Origin: Parvibaculaceae bacterium
Lineage (GTDB): Bacteria > Pseudomonadota > Alphaproteobacteria > Parvibaculales > Parvibaculaceae
DNA length: 64,000 nt
Assembly (NCBI GenBank): GCA_019636015.1
Contig: JAHBYJ010000001.1
Coordinates: 248,001 to 312,000, forward strand
Direction of reading: 5' to 3'
The translations under genes were made by a program, and so were the position numbers. The notes under the pieces were generated by a model. That model was not told the DNA's origin. It ran no database searches and worked only from the letters and a program-made list of their open reading frames with translations. Below, piece by piece: positions 55,292 to 64,000 of this stretch (its first letter is position 1; each line of letters begins with the position of its first letter).

Positions 55292-56188
55292 CTACCCCGC
55301 CGCTTCAAGCTCCGCGATCGCATCGGCGATGGCGACGGTGCGCTTCGCGATGTCGGCGTGGAGGATCTCGACCATCTTGCCGTCGACCTTCAGCACGCCC
55401 TTGCCCTTGTTCTCCGGCAGTTCGAACGCCTCGATGGTCTTGCGCGCAAAGGCGACCGTTTCGGGGTCCGGCGAGAAGATCGTATTGCAGGGACCGACCT
55501 GGCTCGGATGAATGAGCGTCTTGCCGTCGAAACCCATGTCGCGGCCCTGCTCGCAGATCGCGGCGAAGCCTTCCTCGTTCTTGATGTCGTTATAGACGCC
55601 ATCGAGAATGACGAGACCATAGGCGCGCGCCGCGACAAGCGCGAGCCCGAGCGAGACGAGCATCGGCACGCGGTCCGGCGTATGCGCGGCGCGAAGCTCC
55701 TTCGCGATATCGTTCGTGCCCATGACCCAGACCGACATGCGGCTGCCCGGCTCGCGCGCCTTCTGCGCGATCGACTGGATGTTGAGCGTCGCCAGCGGCG
55801 TCTCGATCATGCACCAGAGCTGGAGGCCGGGCTTTGCGCCGGCGTCGGACAGCGCCTCTTCCGCGCGCTCGACATCCGCCGCCGAATTGATCTTCGGGAC
55901 GAGGATCGCATGGGGCGCGACGGCGGCCGCCGCCTTGATGTCGTCGCGGCCCCAGGGCGTGTCGAGCCCGTTCACGCGAATGACGATTTCACGCTTGCCA
56001 TAGCCGCCGCCCTTCACCGCGGCGCAGACCTGGGCGCGCGCCTCTTCCTTGGCGTCGGGCGCGACCGCATCTTCGAGGTCGAGGATCAGCGCATCGGCCG
56101 GAATGTCCTTCGCCTTGTCGAGCGCGCGGGCATTCGACCCCGGCATGTAAAGAACGCTGCGGCGCGGACGGGCGGCGATATCGGCCAT
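55292..56188 (-). CDS. CitE-like enzyme, probably (3S)-malyl-CoA thioesterase or beta-methylmalyl-CoA lyase
   Basis: The 298-residue HpcH/HpaI-CitE barrel has RRSVLYMPGSNARALDKA, LILDLEDAVAPDAK (metal-binding Glu/Asp), VRVNGLDTPWG, CMIETPLATLNI and GKTLIHPSQVGP. Together with mch downstream this points to the ethylmalonyl-CoA pathway, where one CitE-like protein cleaves beta-methylmalyl-CoA and a second hydrolyses malyl-CoA. The LYMPGSNARA start is closer to the thioesterase type, but I cannot settle it. ATG 56188 has GGAGAC upstream. Confidence 0.8.
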   Translation of the reverse strand: MADIAARPRRSVLYMPGSNARALDKAKDIPADALILDLEDAVAPDAKEEARAQVCAAVKGGGYGKREIVIRVNGLDTPWGRDDIKAAAAVAPHAILVPKINSAADVERAEEALSDAGAKPGLQLWCMIETPLATLNIQSIAQKAREPGSRMSVWVMGTNDIAKELRAAHTPDRVPMLVSLGLALVAARAYGLVILDGVYNDIKNEEGFAAICEQGRDMGFDGKTLIHPSQVGPCNTIFSPDPETVAFARKTIEAFELPENKGKGVLKVDGKMVEILHADIAKRTVAIADAIAELEAAG

Positions 56189-56274
56189 GAAACTGTCTCC
56201 TTCGCGGGATGTGCGAGGGGACACTATAAAGGCCTGCGCCGCCTGTGAAGAGGGATACTGCCCCTGCGCCGAAA

Positions 56275-58425
56275 TCAACTCGCGAGGCGCTGGGGAACCT
56301 TCAGCACGCGGGCATGCGGCATGCGGATGGTGATGATCGTGCCCTTGCCGGGCTCGGATTCGATGACGAGCGTCGCCCCGTGCATCCGCGCCAGCGCCCG
56401 GGTCAGCGGCAGGCCGAGCCCGGTTCCCTCCGTCGTGTAGATATTGCTGTCCTTGCCGATCTGGCGGAAGGGCTCGAGCGCGACGGGAATATCCTTCTTC
56501 GCCATGCCGATGCCGGTATCCGACACGCGGAAGGCCATGCGGTGATCGGGCTCCATGAAGGCATCGAGCCTGATGCTGCCGCCCTTGGGCGTGAACTTGA
56601 CCGCGTTCGAGACGAGATTGAGGAGGATCTGGCGCAGCGCCCGCTTGTCCGCCGTGAGGCCCGGAAGTTCGGCCTCGATGGTGACGGTCAGATCGACGCC
56701 TGCTTCCTCCGCGCGGTGGCGCATCATGCGCTCGCAGCTCGCCACCACGTCGATCACATCGAGTTCTTCCTCGTAAAGCTCGTAGCGGTCGGCCTCGATC
56801 TTGGAGAGGTCGAGAATATCGTTGATGAGGCTGAGGAGATGGCTCGAGGAGCGGTGGATATCCACCATGTAGTCCTTGTAGCGTTCGTTCCCGATCGGCC
56901 CGAAGAGTTCGCCATTCATCACTTCAGAGAAGCCGATAATCGCATTGAGCGGCGTGCGGAGTTCATGGCTCATGTTGGCGAGGAATTGCGACTTCGAGGC
57001 ATTGGCCATCTCGGCGACGTCGCGCGCATCGCGCAGCTCGTTCGCCACCTGCTCGCGCTGCTTCACTTCGCTGTTGAACTTGTCGAGCACGAGATTGTAG
57101 CGCCGCGCCATTTCGCCCGCTTCCGTGAAGGGTTCGACCGGCACGGGCTTTGAGAAATCGCCGCGCGCGGCCTGCGCTTCCATGGCACCCAGCACGTCGA
57201 GAAGCGCGGAGGAGGCGCCATGCTCGGCGAAATTGAGGCCGATGCGCTCGGCGTCCGACGAGACGCGGAGCGGCAGGAAGATATCGATGATGCGGAGCAC
57301 CGAATAGGCGACGCCGAAGGCGAATACGCCGGCCGCAGCGACACCCGCAAGCTGCACGCCGAATTGTTCGAACCGCGTATGCCCGTTGGGGAAATAGGAC
57401 ATCTCGCCGAGGAGCGCGACGGCCAGCGTGCCCCAGATGCCGGCGGCCAGATGAACCGGCACCGCATCCACCGCATCGTCGATGCGGAGCTTCTGCAGGA
57501 AATCGCTTGCGACGAAGCAGACGATGCCGCCGCCGGCGCCGATCAGCACGGCGCTCGACGTCGAGACCATGTGGCAATTGGCGGTGATGGCGACGAGGCC
57601 CGCCAGCACGCCGTTGAGCGCGAGCTGCACATCCGGCAGGCCGTTCCGCACCCAGCTGATGCCGATGACGGCAAGCCCGCCCGCCGCCGCGCCCAGCATG
57701 GTATGGACGAGGATGAAGGGGACGGATGTGTTGAGCGCGAGCGTCGAGCCGCCATTGAAGCCGAACCAGCCGATCCACAAGAGGAACATGCCGAGCGTCG
57801 CCATGGGCATGTCATGCCCGTCGACGCGCCGCCCGTCCGGACCGAAGCGGCCGATGCGGGGGCCGAGCACGATGATCGCGGCAAGCGCCATCCAGCCGCC
57901 GATGGAATGAACGACGGTGGAGCCCGCGAAATCGATGAAGCCGAGCTTTTCGAGCCAGCCCTGCGCCTCGCCGGCAAGAATGCCGCCCCAGGCCCAATGG
58001 CCGAAGACGGGATAGATGAGCATGGAGAGGACGGCGGCGGTGATCGCGTAGCCGCGAAAGCTCATGCGCTCGGCAACGGCGCCCGACACGATGGTGGTGG
58101 AGGTGGAGCAGAAGGCGAGCTGGAAGAAGAAGAAGGCCATGAGCCAGGCAGCGCCCGCATTGCCGTCCGGCGCGCCGTCGAAGGCAAAGCCCGTCATGCC
58201 GAGAAAGCCGCCGGCGCTCAGCCCGAACATCATGCCGAAGCCGACAAGCCAGAAGCCCATGCCCGCAACGCAGAAATCCATCACGTTCTTGACCGCGACA
58301 TTGATGGAATTCTTCGCCCGGACGAGACCGGACTCGAGACAGGCGAAACCCGCCTGCATAAGCAGCACGAGTACGGTGCAGATGAGGACCCACACCGTAT
58401 CGATCGACTGCGCAACACTGCCCAC
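56275..58425 (-). CDS. Ammonium transporter-histidine kinase fusion (Amt-type ammonium sensor)
   Basis: Residues 1-385 are an Amt/Rh channel with eleven helices and the twin pore histidines His173 (VVHSIGGW) and His325 (PVHLAAGIWG). A HAMP-like linker and coiled coil (about 415-475) joins it to a complete histidine kinase: phospho-acceptor His487 in SHELRTPLNAIIGF, N box LLNLVSNAVKF, G1 DTGIGM and G2 GTGLGL. It should sense ammonium outside or in the pore and autophosphorylate. No response regulator or glnK is adjacent. The architecture is known from a few bacteria, including an anammox Amt sensor. Confidence 0.95.
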   Translation of the reverse strand: MGSVAQSIDTVWVLICTVLVLLMQAGFACLESGLVRAKNSINVAVKNVMDFCVAGMGFWLVGFGMMFGLSAGGFLGMTGFAFDGAPDGNAGAAWLMAFFFFQLAFCSTSTTIVSGAVAERMSFRGYAITAAVLSMLIYPVFGHWAWGGILAGEAQGWLEKLGFIDFAGSTVVHSIGGWMALAAIIVLGPRIGRFGPDGRRVDGHDMPMATLGMFLLWIGWFGFNGGSTLALNTSVPFILVHTMLGAAAGGLAVIGISWVRNGLPDVQLALNGVLAGLVAITANCHMVSTSSAVLIGAGGGIVCFVASDFLQKLRIDDAVDAVPVHLAAGIWGTLAVALLGEMSYFPNGHTRFEQFGVQLAGVAAAGVFAFGVAYSVLRIIDIFLPLRVSSDAERIGLNFAEHGASSALLDVLGAMEAQAARGDFSKPVPVEPFTEAGEMARRYNLVLDKFNSEVKQREQVANELRDARDVAEMANASKSQFLANMSHELRTPLNAIIGFSEVMNGELFGPIGNERYKDYMVDIHRSSSHLLSLINDILDLSKIEADRYELYEEELDVIDVVASCERMMRHRAEEAGVDLTVTIEAELPGLTADKRALRQILLNLVSNAVKFTPKGGSIRLDAFMEPDHRMAFRVSDTGIGMAKKDIPVALEPFRQIGKDSNIYTTEGTGLGLPLTRALARMHGATLVIESEPGKGTIITIRMPHARVLKVPQRLAS

Positions 58426-58610
58426 AACGCACCCCCGTCAGAAACGCGACAGGAGGCAGTATTCCGGTGAAAGGTAAATTTTGTTTTCGTTGCGCTGCGA
58501 AGAGATACGAAAAACCCGCGGGAATCCTGCACATTTTTTGTGCATGGATTGCGGGAGAGTTAATTCGATAAGTCAGGGGACGGAGGAAGGTTGAGGGGCG
58601 GCGCGGCCTC

Positions 58611-59633
58611 TTACGCCGCCTTCTTCAGATAGCGCGCGCCGAGAATTTCCGCGATCTGCACCGCATTGAGCGCGGCGCCCTTCCGGAGATTGTCGGAGAC
58701 AACCCAGATATTGAGGCCGTTCTCGATCGTCGGGTCGACGCGGATGCGGCTCACATAGGTCGCATATTCGCCGACGCTTTCGATGGGCGTGACATAGCCG
58801 CCATCCTCGCGCTTGTCGACGACGAGGCAGCCCGGTGCCTCGCGCAGGATGTCGCGCGCTTCATCGTCGGAGATCGGCCGCTCGAACTCGATATTGATCG
58901 CCTCCGAATGGCCGACGAAGACCGGCACGCGCACGCAGGTCGCCGTCACCCTGATCTTCGGATCGAGGATCTTCTTCGTCTCGACCGTCATCTTCCATTC
59001 TTCCTTCGTCTGCCCGTCCTCCATGAACTCGTCGATATGGGGAATGACGTTGAAGGCGATCTGCTTGGTGAAATTCTCCGTGACGATATTGTCGTTGACG
59101 AAGATCGCGCGTGTCTGCGTGAAGAGCTCGTCCATCGCCTCCTTGCCCGCGCCCGAGACCGACTGATAGGTCGAGACGACGATGCGGCGGATGCCTGCCG
59201 CGTCATGCAGCGGCTTCAGCGCGACGACCATCTGCGCCGTCGAGCAATTGGGGTTCGCGATGATGTTCTTCTTCGTGTAGCCGGCGATCGCAGGCGCATT
59301 CACTTCCGGCACGATGAGCGGCACATCGGGGTCCATCCGCCACTTCGACGAATTGTCGATGACGACGCAGCCCTGGGCCGCGATCTTCGGCGCCCATTCG
59401 GCGGACATGACGCCCGATGTCGCCATCAGGCAGATATCCGTGCCCTTGAAGTCGTAACTGTCGAGCGACTTCACCTTGAGGTTCCGCTCGCCATAGGACA
59501 CTTCCGTGCCCTGGCTGCGGCGCGACGCCAGCGCCACCACCTCATCCGCCGGAAACTCGCGCTCGGCGAGAATGTTCAGCATCTCCTGGCCCACGTTCCC
59601 CGTGGCGCCGAGAACGGCAATCTTGTAGCCCAT
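58611..59633 (-). CDS. asd: Aspartate-semialdehyde dehydrogenase
   Basis: It reduces aspartyl phosphate on the way to lysine, threonine and methionine. The 340-residue protein has the NADP motif VLGATGNVGQEML, the catalytic Cys in IIANPNCSTAQMV, and YQSVSGAGKEAMDEL. It lies 69 bases after leuB, the usual leuCDB-asd order. Confidence 0.97.
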   Translation of the reverse strand: MGYKIAVLGATGNVGQEMLNILAEREFPADEVVALASRRSQGTEVSYGERNLKVKSLDSYDFKGTDICLMATSGVMSAEWAPKIAAQGCVVIDNSSKWRMDPDVPLIVPEVNAPAIAGYTKKNIIANPNCSTAQMVVALKPLHDAAGIRRIVVSTYQSVSGAGKEAMDELFTQTRAIFVNDNIVTENFTKQIAFNVIPHIDEFMEDGQTKEEWKMTVETKKILDPKIRVTATCVRVPVFVGHSEAINIEFERPISDDEARDILREAPGCLVVDKREDGGYVTPIESVGEYATYVSRIRVDPTIENGLNIWVVSDNLRKGAALNAVQIAEILGARYLKKAA

Positions 59634-59702
59634 GATCGTCTTCCTTCTTGAGGACCGCTTTGCCTGGAGCGGTCCTCCAACGGGTCAAGCGGCTATCGAG
59701 TT

Positions 59703-60809
59703 TCAGGCATTCAGCTTGTCGAGGGCGGCGAGGATGGCGTCGCCCACCTCTTTGGTGCCGACTTTTTTCATGCCGGGCTGCATGATGTCGCCGGTGCGCA
59801 GCCCGCTGGCGAGCACATTGTCGACGGCTTTCTCGAGAAGGTCGGCATCAGCGCCGAGCTCGAACGTGTAGCGGAGCGCCATGGCGAAGGAGAGGATCGA
59901 GGCGATCGGGTTCGCCGCGCCCGTGCCCGCGATGTCCGGTGCGGAGCCATGCACCGGCTCGTACATGGCGCAGGCCTTGCCGGACGCATCCTTCGCACCC
60001 AGCGAGGCGGACGGCAGCATGCCGAGCGAGCCCGTCAGCATCGAGGCGATGTCGGACAGCACGTCACCGAAGAGATTGTCGGTGACGATCACGTCGAACT
60101 GCTTCGGATTGCGCACGAGCTGCATGGCGCAATTGTCGGCCAGCATATGCTCGAGCTTCACATCGGCGAACTTCTCCTTGTGAAGCTTCGAGACTTCCTC
60201 GTACCAGAGCACGCCGGACTTCATGACGTTGCGCTTCTCGACCGACATCACGCGGTTGCCGCGCTTCCTCGCAAGATCGAAGGCGACTTCGGCGATGCGG
60301 CGGATTTCGCCCGTCGTATAGACCTGCGTATCGACGCCGCGCCGCTCGCCATTGCCGAGATCGGTGATTTCCTTCGGCTCGCCGAAATAGACGCCGCCGG
60401 TGAGTTCCCGCACGATCATGATGTCGAGGCCCTCGACGATCTCACGCTTCAAGGACGACGCATCGGCGAGCGCGGCAAAGCAGAGCGCGGGACGCAGATT
60501 GGCGAAGAGTTCGAGATCCTTCCTGAGGCGCAGCAGGCCCGCCTCCGGGCGGCCCTCATAAGGCACGTTATCCCATTTCGGCCCGCCGACCGCGCCGAGC
60601 ATGACGGCATCGGCCTTCTTCGCTTTTTCGACCGTCTCGTCGGTGACGGCAACGCCATGCGCGTCGTAGCAGCAGCCGCCGACAAGCTCGTTCTCGATCC
60701 TGGCGTCGAAGCCGCGCTTCTCGTTGTACCAGCCGATCACGCGCTCGACTTCGCCCATGACTTCCGGGCCGATGCCGTCGCCGGCGACGATGAGGATGTT
60801 TCTTGTCAT
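59703..60809 (-). CDS. leuB: 3-isopropylmalate dehydrogenase
   Basis: It oxidatively decarboxylates 3-isopropylmalate in leucine synthesis. The 368-residue protein has [13 protein letters not shown] at the start, [10 protein letters not shown], the metal-binding [13 protein letters not shown] and the adenine loop [18 protein letters not shown]. It follows leuD, with a palindromic repeat in the 128-base gap. Confidence 0.97.
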   Translation of the reverse strand: MTRNILIVAGDGIGPEVMGEVERVIGWYNEKRGFDARIENELVGGCCYDAHGVAVTDETVEKAKKADAVMLGAVGGPKWDNVPYEGRPEAGLLRLRKDLELFANLRPALCFAALADASSLKREIVEGLDIMIVRELTGGVYFGEPKEITDLGNGERRGVDTQVYTTGEIRRIAEVAFDLARKRGNRVMSVEKRNVMKSGVLWYEEVSKLHKEKFADVKLEHMLADNCAMQLVRNPKQFDVIVTDNLFGDVLSDIASMLTGSLGMLPSASLGAKDASGKACAMYEPVHGSAPDIAGTGAANPIASILSFAMALRYTFELGADADLLEKAVDNVLASGLRTGDIMQPGMKKVGTKEVGDAILAALDKLNA

Positions 60810-60834
60810 TTGAATCTCGGTCTTCTCTCTAGTT

Positions 60835-60922
60835 CGTCATTGCCGGGCTTGACCCGGCAATCCAGAGCCGCTTGCTCCGTGCCTGCCGCCCCTGGATGCC
60901 CGGATCAAGTCCGGGCATGACG
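60835..60922. repeat. Palindromic repeat between leuD and leuB
   Basis: Arms 60835-60865 and 60892-60922 are imperfect inverted copies of a unit of the type cgtcatgcccggac...ccag, each with its own internal hairpin. The family is a frequent dispersed palindrome in alphaproteobacteria. It ends 16 bases before the leuD stop. Confidence 0.75.
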
Positions 60923-60937
60923 TGATAAAATTTTGGC

Positions 60938-61543
60938 TCAAAGCCAGGGCGCGGCGGTTTCGAGTTTCTTTTCGAAGCCCGCGATCTTGTCCTGCTTCTG
61001 CAGCGTGAGGCCGACACCGTCGAGACCGTTCAAGAGGCAATGCTTGCGGAAGGGATCGATGTCGAAATTGATGACGCCGCCATCGGGCCCGCGGATTTCC
61101 TGCGCCTCGAGATCGACAGTGATGATGGCGTTCGACCCGCGCTCGGCATCGTCCATCAGCTTGTCGACTTCCGATTGCGGCAGCACGATGGGCAGAATGC
61201 CGTTCTGGAAGCAGTTGTTGTAGAAGATGTCGGCAAAGCTCGGCGCGATCACGCAACGGATGCCGAAATCCAAGAGCGCCCAGGGCGCGTGCTCGCGCGA
61301 CGAGCCGCAGCCGAAATTCTCGCCGGTGACGAGAATCTGCGCCTTGCGATAGGCCGGCTTGTTCAGCACGAAATCCGGCACCTCGTTGCCCTTGTCGTCA
61401 TAGCGCATCTCGTCGAAGAGATTCTTGCCGAGCCCCGTGCGCTTGATCGTCTTCAGGAACTGCTTCGGGATGATCATGTCGGTATCGACATTGATGATCG
61501 GCAGCGGCGCCGCAACGCCCGTCAGCTTGTTGAACTTGTCCAT
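60938..61543 (-). CDS. leuD: 3-isopropylmalate dehydratase small subunit
   Basis: The 201-residue swivel domain partners with LeuC. It has [19 protein letters not shown] near the start and [20 protein letters not shown], the family signature. A lipoprotein gene stands directly before it: that stop codon touches the leuD ATG. Confidence 0.97.
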   Translation of the reverse strand: MDKFNKLTGVAAPLPIINVDTDMIIPKQFLKTIKRTGLGKNLFDEMRYDDKGNEVPDFVLNKPAYRKAQILVTGENFGCGSSREHAPWALLDFGIRCVIAPSFADIFYNNCFQNGILPIVLPQSEVDKLMDDAERGSNAIITVDLEAQEIRGPDGGVINFDIDPFRKHCLLNGLDGVGLTLQKQDKIAGFEKKLETAAPWL

Positions 61544-62143
61544 CTACCCGTCCATCTCACTCTTTAACTTCATGTTCCCTGGATTCTGCAGTCTGCCGGT
61601 CCGGCAGGCCTCGACATTTGCGAGATAGGCACGCTGCTTGCCTTCGCGGCTTCTGTCGGGCCGCTCTATCTCGAGACCCTTTGTTCTCAGCACTTCTCCG
61701 GCATCCATGGCCTTGGTGGAATCCGAAACCTCTTCGGCTCGCTTGAAATGAGCCGTAAGCTCGATCATCGGATTCGCACCTTTCATGCCACCTCCGACAC
61801 ACATCATCTGCATCTTCACGTTCGATACGGCGAAGTGCGTATATCCGTTGTCTGCCGCAATGGCCGCCGCTCTGACGAGAGCAATATTTATCGTCTGCTC
61901 CTGCGACGTCACTTCGCTGCCCGTGACATCGATCATGTATGTGCGCTCATCGATCTTCTTGTCACGATAGCCCGTTGCCGGACCTTCCATCGCGATCCAG
62001 CCCCGCTCTTCATAGCCGGTCGGACTGAAAGAGCTGGCCCGTATCGGCGCCACATCCTGAGCCGAAATCGTACACGCAGCGATCATGAAACTCATCGCAG
62101 CAATCGCGCAGACACCTCCGTATAACTTCCTGCCTTGCTTCAT
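61544..62143 (-). CDS. Lipoprotein resembling the CC0125/CC1285 family, inserted between leuC and leuD
   Basis: The 199-residue protein has a signal peptide with lipobox MIAACTI. The mature part contains GYEERGWIAMEGPATGYRD, RTYMIDVTGSEVTSQEQT and ALVRAAAIAADNGYTHFAV, resembling a small group of Caulobacter-type lipoproteins of unknown function. GC is about 56 percent against over 60 in leuC and leuD. Its stop directly abuts the leuD ATG, and 43 bases separate it from leuC, so it is probably cotranscribed with the leu genes though it has no evident part in leucine synthesis. Confidence 0.75.
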   Translation of the reverse strand: MKQGRKLYGGVCAIAAMSFMIAACTISAQDVAPIRASSFSPTGYEERGWIAMEGPATGYRDKKIDERTYMIDVTGSEVTSQEQTINIALVRAAAIAADNGYTHFAVSNVKMQMMCVGGGMKGANPMIELTAHFKRAEEVSDSTKAMDAGEVLRTKGLEIERPDRSREGKQRAYLANVEACRTGRLQNPGNMKLKSEMDG

Positions 62144-62186
62144 CGCCGTCTCCCCCCGGTTACCGGCATAATAATAAAGAACGATC

Positions 62187-63617
62187 CTACTTCATCTCCC
62201 GCACATCGACGAAATGGCCCGCAATCGCCGCCGCCGCCGCCATGGCGGGCGAGACGAGATGCGTGCGGCCGCCGCGGCCCTGACGGCCTTCGAAATTGCG
62301 GTTCGACGTGGACGCGCAGCGCTCGCCGGGCGCGAGCTTGTCGGCGTTCATGGCAAGGCACATGGAGCAGCCGGGCTCGCGCCATTCGAAGCCCGCTTCG
62401 AGGAAGATCTTGTCGAGACCTTCCTTCTCCGCCTGTTCCTTCACGAGGCCGGAGCCGGGCACCACCATCGCATTGACGGTGGAGGCAACCTTGCGGCCGG
62501 CCTTCAACGCCTTTTCGGCGATGGCGGCGGCGGCGCGCAGATCCTCGATCCGGCCATTGGTGCAGGAGCCGATGAAGACGCGGTCGATCTTTACCTCGGC
62601 GATCGGCGTGCCGGGCGTGAGGCCCATATAGTCGAGCGCGCGCTGCATCGACTTCGCATGCGCTTCGTCATGCACATCCTTCGGATCGGGAATGCGGTCC
62701 GTGATCTTGATGACGTTTTCCGGGCTCGTGCCCCAGGTGATGAGCGGCGGCAGGTTCGCGATGTCGACCGTCACTTCCTTGTCGAACTTCGCATCCGGAT
62801 CGGAGGGCAGCGTCTTCCAGTATTCGACGGCCATCTCCCAGGCCTTGCCCTTGGGCGCGCGGGGACGCCCTTCGAGATAGGCGAAGGTCTTTTCGTCGGG
62901 CGCGATGAGGCCGGCGCGGGCGCCGCCTTCGATCGTCATGTTGCAGACGGTCATGCGGCCTTCCATGGAAAGGTCGCGGATCGCCTCGCCCGCATATTCG
63001 ATGACGTAACCGGTGCCGCCGGCGGTCCCGATCTCGCCGATGATCGCGAGCACGATGTCCTTCGCGGTGAAGCCTTCCGGCGCCTTGCCCACCACATTGA
63101 TGCGCATGTTCTTCGCCTTCGCCTGGATCAGCGTCTGCGTGGCGAGCACATGCTCGACCTCGGACGTGCCGATGCCATGCGCGAGCGCGCCGAAGGCGCC
63201 ATGCGTGGAGGTGTGGCTGTCGCCGCAGACGATGGTGGTGCCGGGCAGCGTGAAGCCCTGTTCCGGCCCGACGATATGCACGATGCCCTGACGGATATCG
63301 GACATCTGCAGATATTCGACGCCGAAATCCTTCGCGTTGTGTTCGAGCGTCTCGACCTGGATGCGGCTTTCCTCATCCTCGATGCCCTTGGAGCGGTCGG
63401 TCGTCGGCACGTTATGGTCGGCGACGGCGAGCGTCTTTTGCGGCGCATGCACCTGACGCTTCGCCATGCGCAGGCCCTCGAAGGCCTGCGGGCTCGTCAC
63501 TTCATGCACGAGATGACGGTCGATATAGAGCAGGCCCGTTCCGTCTTCGGCCATGTCGACCAGATGCGCGTCCCAGATCTTGTCGTACATGGTTCTCGGC
63601 ATTGTGCGGGGCGACAT
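62187..63617 (-). CDS. leuC: 3-isopropylmalate dehydratase large subunit
   Basis: This [4Fe-4S] aconitase-family enzyme isomerises isopropylmalate. The 476-residue protein has the cluster cysteines in [13 protein letters not shown] and GCSMCLAMN, the signature [14 protein letters not shown], and [14 protein letters not shown]. The start ([14 protein letters not shown]) may be the ATG at 63617 or an in-frame ATG at 63602 or 63590. Confidence 0.97.
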   Translation of the reverse strand: MSPRTMPRTMYDKIWDAHLVDMAEDGTGLLYIDRHLVHEVTSPQAFEGLRMAKRQVHAPQKTLAVADHNVPTTDRSKGIEDEESRIQVETLEHNAKDFGVEYLQMSDIRQGIVHIVGPEQGFTLPGTTIVCGDSHTSTHGAFGALAHGIGTSEVEHVLATQTLIQAKAKNMRINVVGKAPEGFTAKDIVLAIIGEIGTAGGTGYVIEYAGEAIRDLSMEGRMTVCNMTIEGGARAGLIAPDEKTFAYLEGRPRAPKGKAWEMAVEYWKTLPSDPDAKFDKEVTVDIANLPPLITWGTSPENVIKITDRIPDPKDVHDEAHAKSMQRALDYMGLTPGTPIAEVKIDRVFIGSCTNGRIEDLRAAAAIAEKALKAGRKVASTVNAMVVPGSGLVKEQAEKEGLDKIFLEAGFEWREPGCSMCLAMNADKLAPGERCASTSNRNFEGRQGRGGRTHLVSPAMAAAAAIAGHFVDVREMK

Positions 63618-63672
63618 TTTTGCTTTCCTCGTCTTTTCAAAATCTCTTGTTCGGGTCCAGGCCGCTCATACG

Positions 63673-63713
63673 AAAAAAGCGGGCTTGGGCGCTTCACCGC
63701 CCTGCCCGCTTTT
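63673..63713 (-). terminator. Rho-independent terminator after rplS
   Basis: agcgggc (63678-63684) pairs with gcccgct (63704-63710) with an inner gggcg/cgccc pairing, and the leftward strand ends in six T (63673-63678). It separates rplS from leuC. Confidence 0.85.
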
Positions 63714-63743
63714 GAGAGACAGTCTCCGCGTCAGCGGACGAAA

Positions 63744-64000
63744 TCAGGCGGCGCCGGTCTCTTTCGAGCGGTTCTTGTCCTGCTTCTCGGTAATTCGGGC
63801 GGCCTTACCGCGCAGACCGCGCAGGTAATAGAGCTTCGCGCGGCGCACGCGGCCACGGCGAACCACCTTGATCGAGTCGACAAGCGGGCTGTAGAGCGGG
63901 AATACGCGCTCGACGCCTTCGCCATAGGAAATCTTGCGAACGGTGAAGTTCTCGTTCAGGCCGCCGCCCGCGCGCGCAATGCAGACGCCTTCATAGGCCT
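63744..64000 (-). CDS. rplS: 50S ribosomal protein L19 (C-terminal part)
   Basis: The frame enters from the right edge and ends with TGA at 63744. The visible 85 residues include [36 protein letters not shown] and [20 protein letters not shown], which is L19. The C-terminus is the short [16 protein letters not shown] tail. The start lies outside the window. Confidence 0.96.
   Translation of the reverse strand, partial: AYEGVCIARAGGGLNENFTVRKISYGEGVERVFPLYSPLVDSIKVVRRGRVRRAKLYYLRGLRGKAARITEKQDKNRSKETGAA

Overview
The window is chromosomal DNA of an alphaproteobacterium, most likely a Hyphomicrobiales/Parvibaculum-like organism. This rests on high GC with strong G/C third positions, an F1-only atpHAGDC operon, a bacterial phosphatidylcholine synthase, the sucCD / 2-oxoglutarate dehydrogenase cluster, and a mesaconyl-CoA hydratase of the ethylmalonyl-CoA pathway. 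No species call can be proved from sequence reading alone. About 62 protein genes and one tRNA are seen, nearly all ordinary housekeeping genes.

Layout. (1) 1-570: the start of a low-GC leftward gene, a run of tight hairpins, and tRNA-Ser(CGA), which together look like the edge of a variable region. (2) 759-14356, rightward: phosphatidylcholine synthase, rplU-rpmA with promoter and terminator, then an acetyltransferase, obgE, proB, proA, nadD, rsfS, rlmH, a degenerate gpmI, envC-like, ctpA, a divergent polysaccharide deacetylase and rppH. (3) 14353-17136: a membrane protein of unknown function, a degenerate LytM-type protein and a ferritin-like di-iron protein. (4) 17294-22185, leftward: atpHAGDC. 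(5) 22440-27788: priA, fructose-6-phosphate aldolase/transaldolase, DUF484, xerC and a MOSC protein. (6) 27799-38372, leftward: mdh, a metallo-hydrolase, sucC, sucD, sucA, sucB and lpdA, a TCA-cycle block. (7) 38625-44219: a lipoprotein, zapE, arylamine N-acetyltransferase, a low-GC membrane protein, mmsA and an acidic repeat protein. (8) 44287-46763: arsenic operon arsR-arsI-arsC-acr3. (9) 46995-48329: a tetR divergent from an NTF2-like/monooxygenase pair, with a clear operator. (10) 49668-56188: sdhCDAB, a PAS protein, mesaconyl-CoA hydratase, a 55-residue glycine-zipper peptide and a CitE-like malyl-CoA enzyme. (11) 56275-64000: an ammonium transporter-histidine kinase fusion, asd, leuB, leuD, a lipoprotein, leuC and the end of rplS.

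The central metabolism genes fit together: sdh, mdh, suc and lpd run the TCA cycle, while mesaconyl-CoA hydratase and the CitE-like enzyme feed glyoxylate and C4/C5 acyl-CoA intermediates into it. mmsA would supply propionyl-CoA.

The points most worth a second look are these. The 2-oxoglutarate dehydrogenase E1 carries an in-frame N-terminal helix-turn-helix domain, and palindromes lie at its start codon. The GpmI homologue has lost nearly all catalytic and metal-binding residues. There is an Amt-histidine kinase sensor, a tiny glycine-zipper protein translationally coupled to mesaconyl-CoA hydratase, and an organoarsenical lyase operon with cysteine-rich tails.
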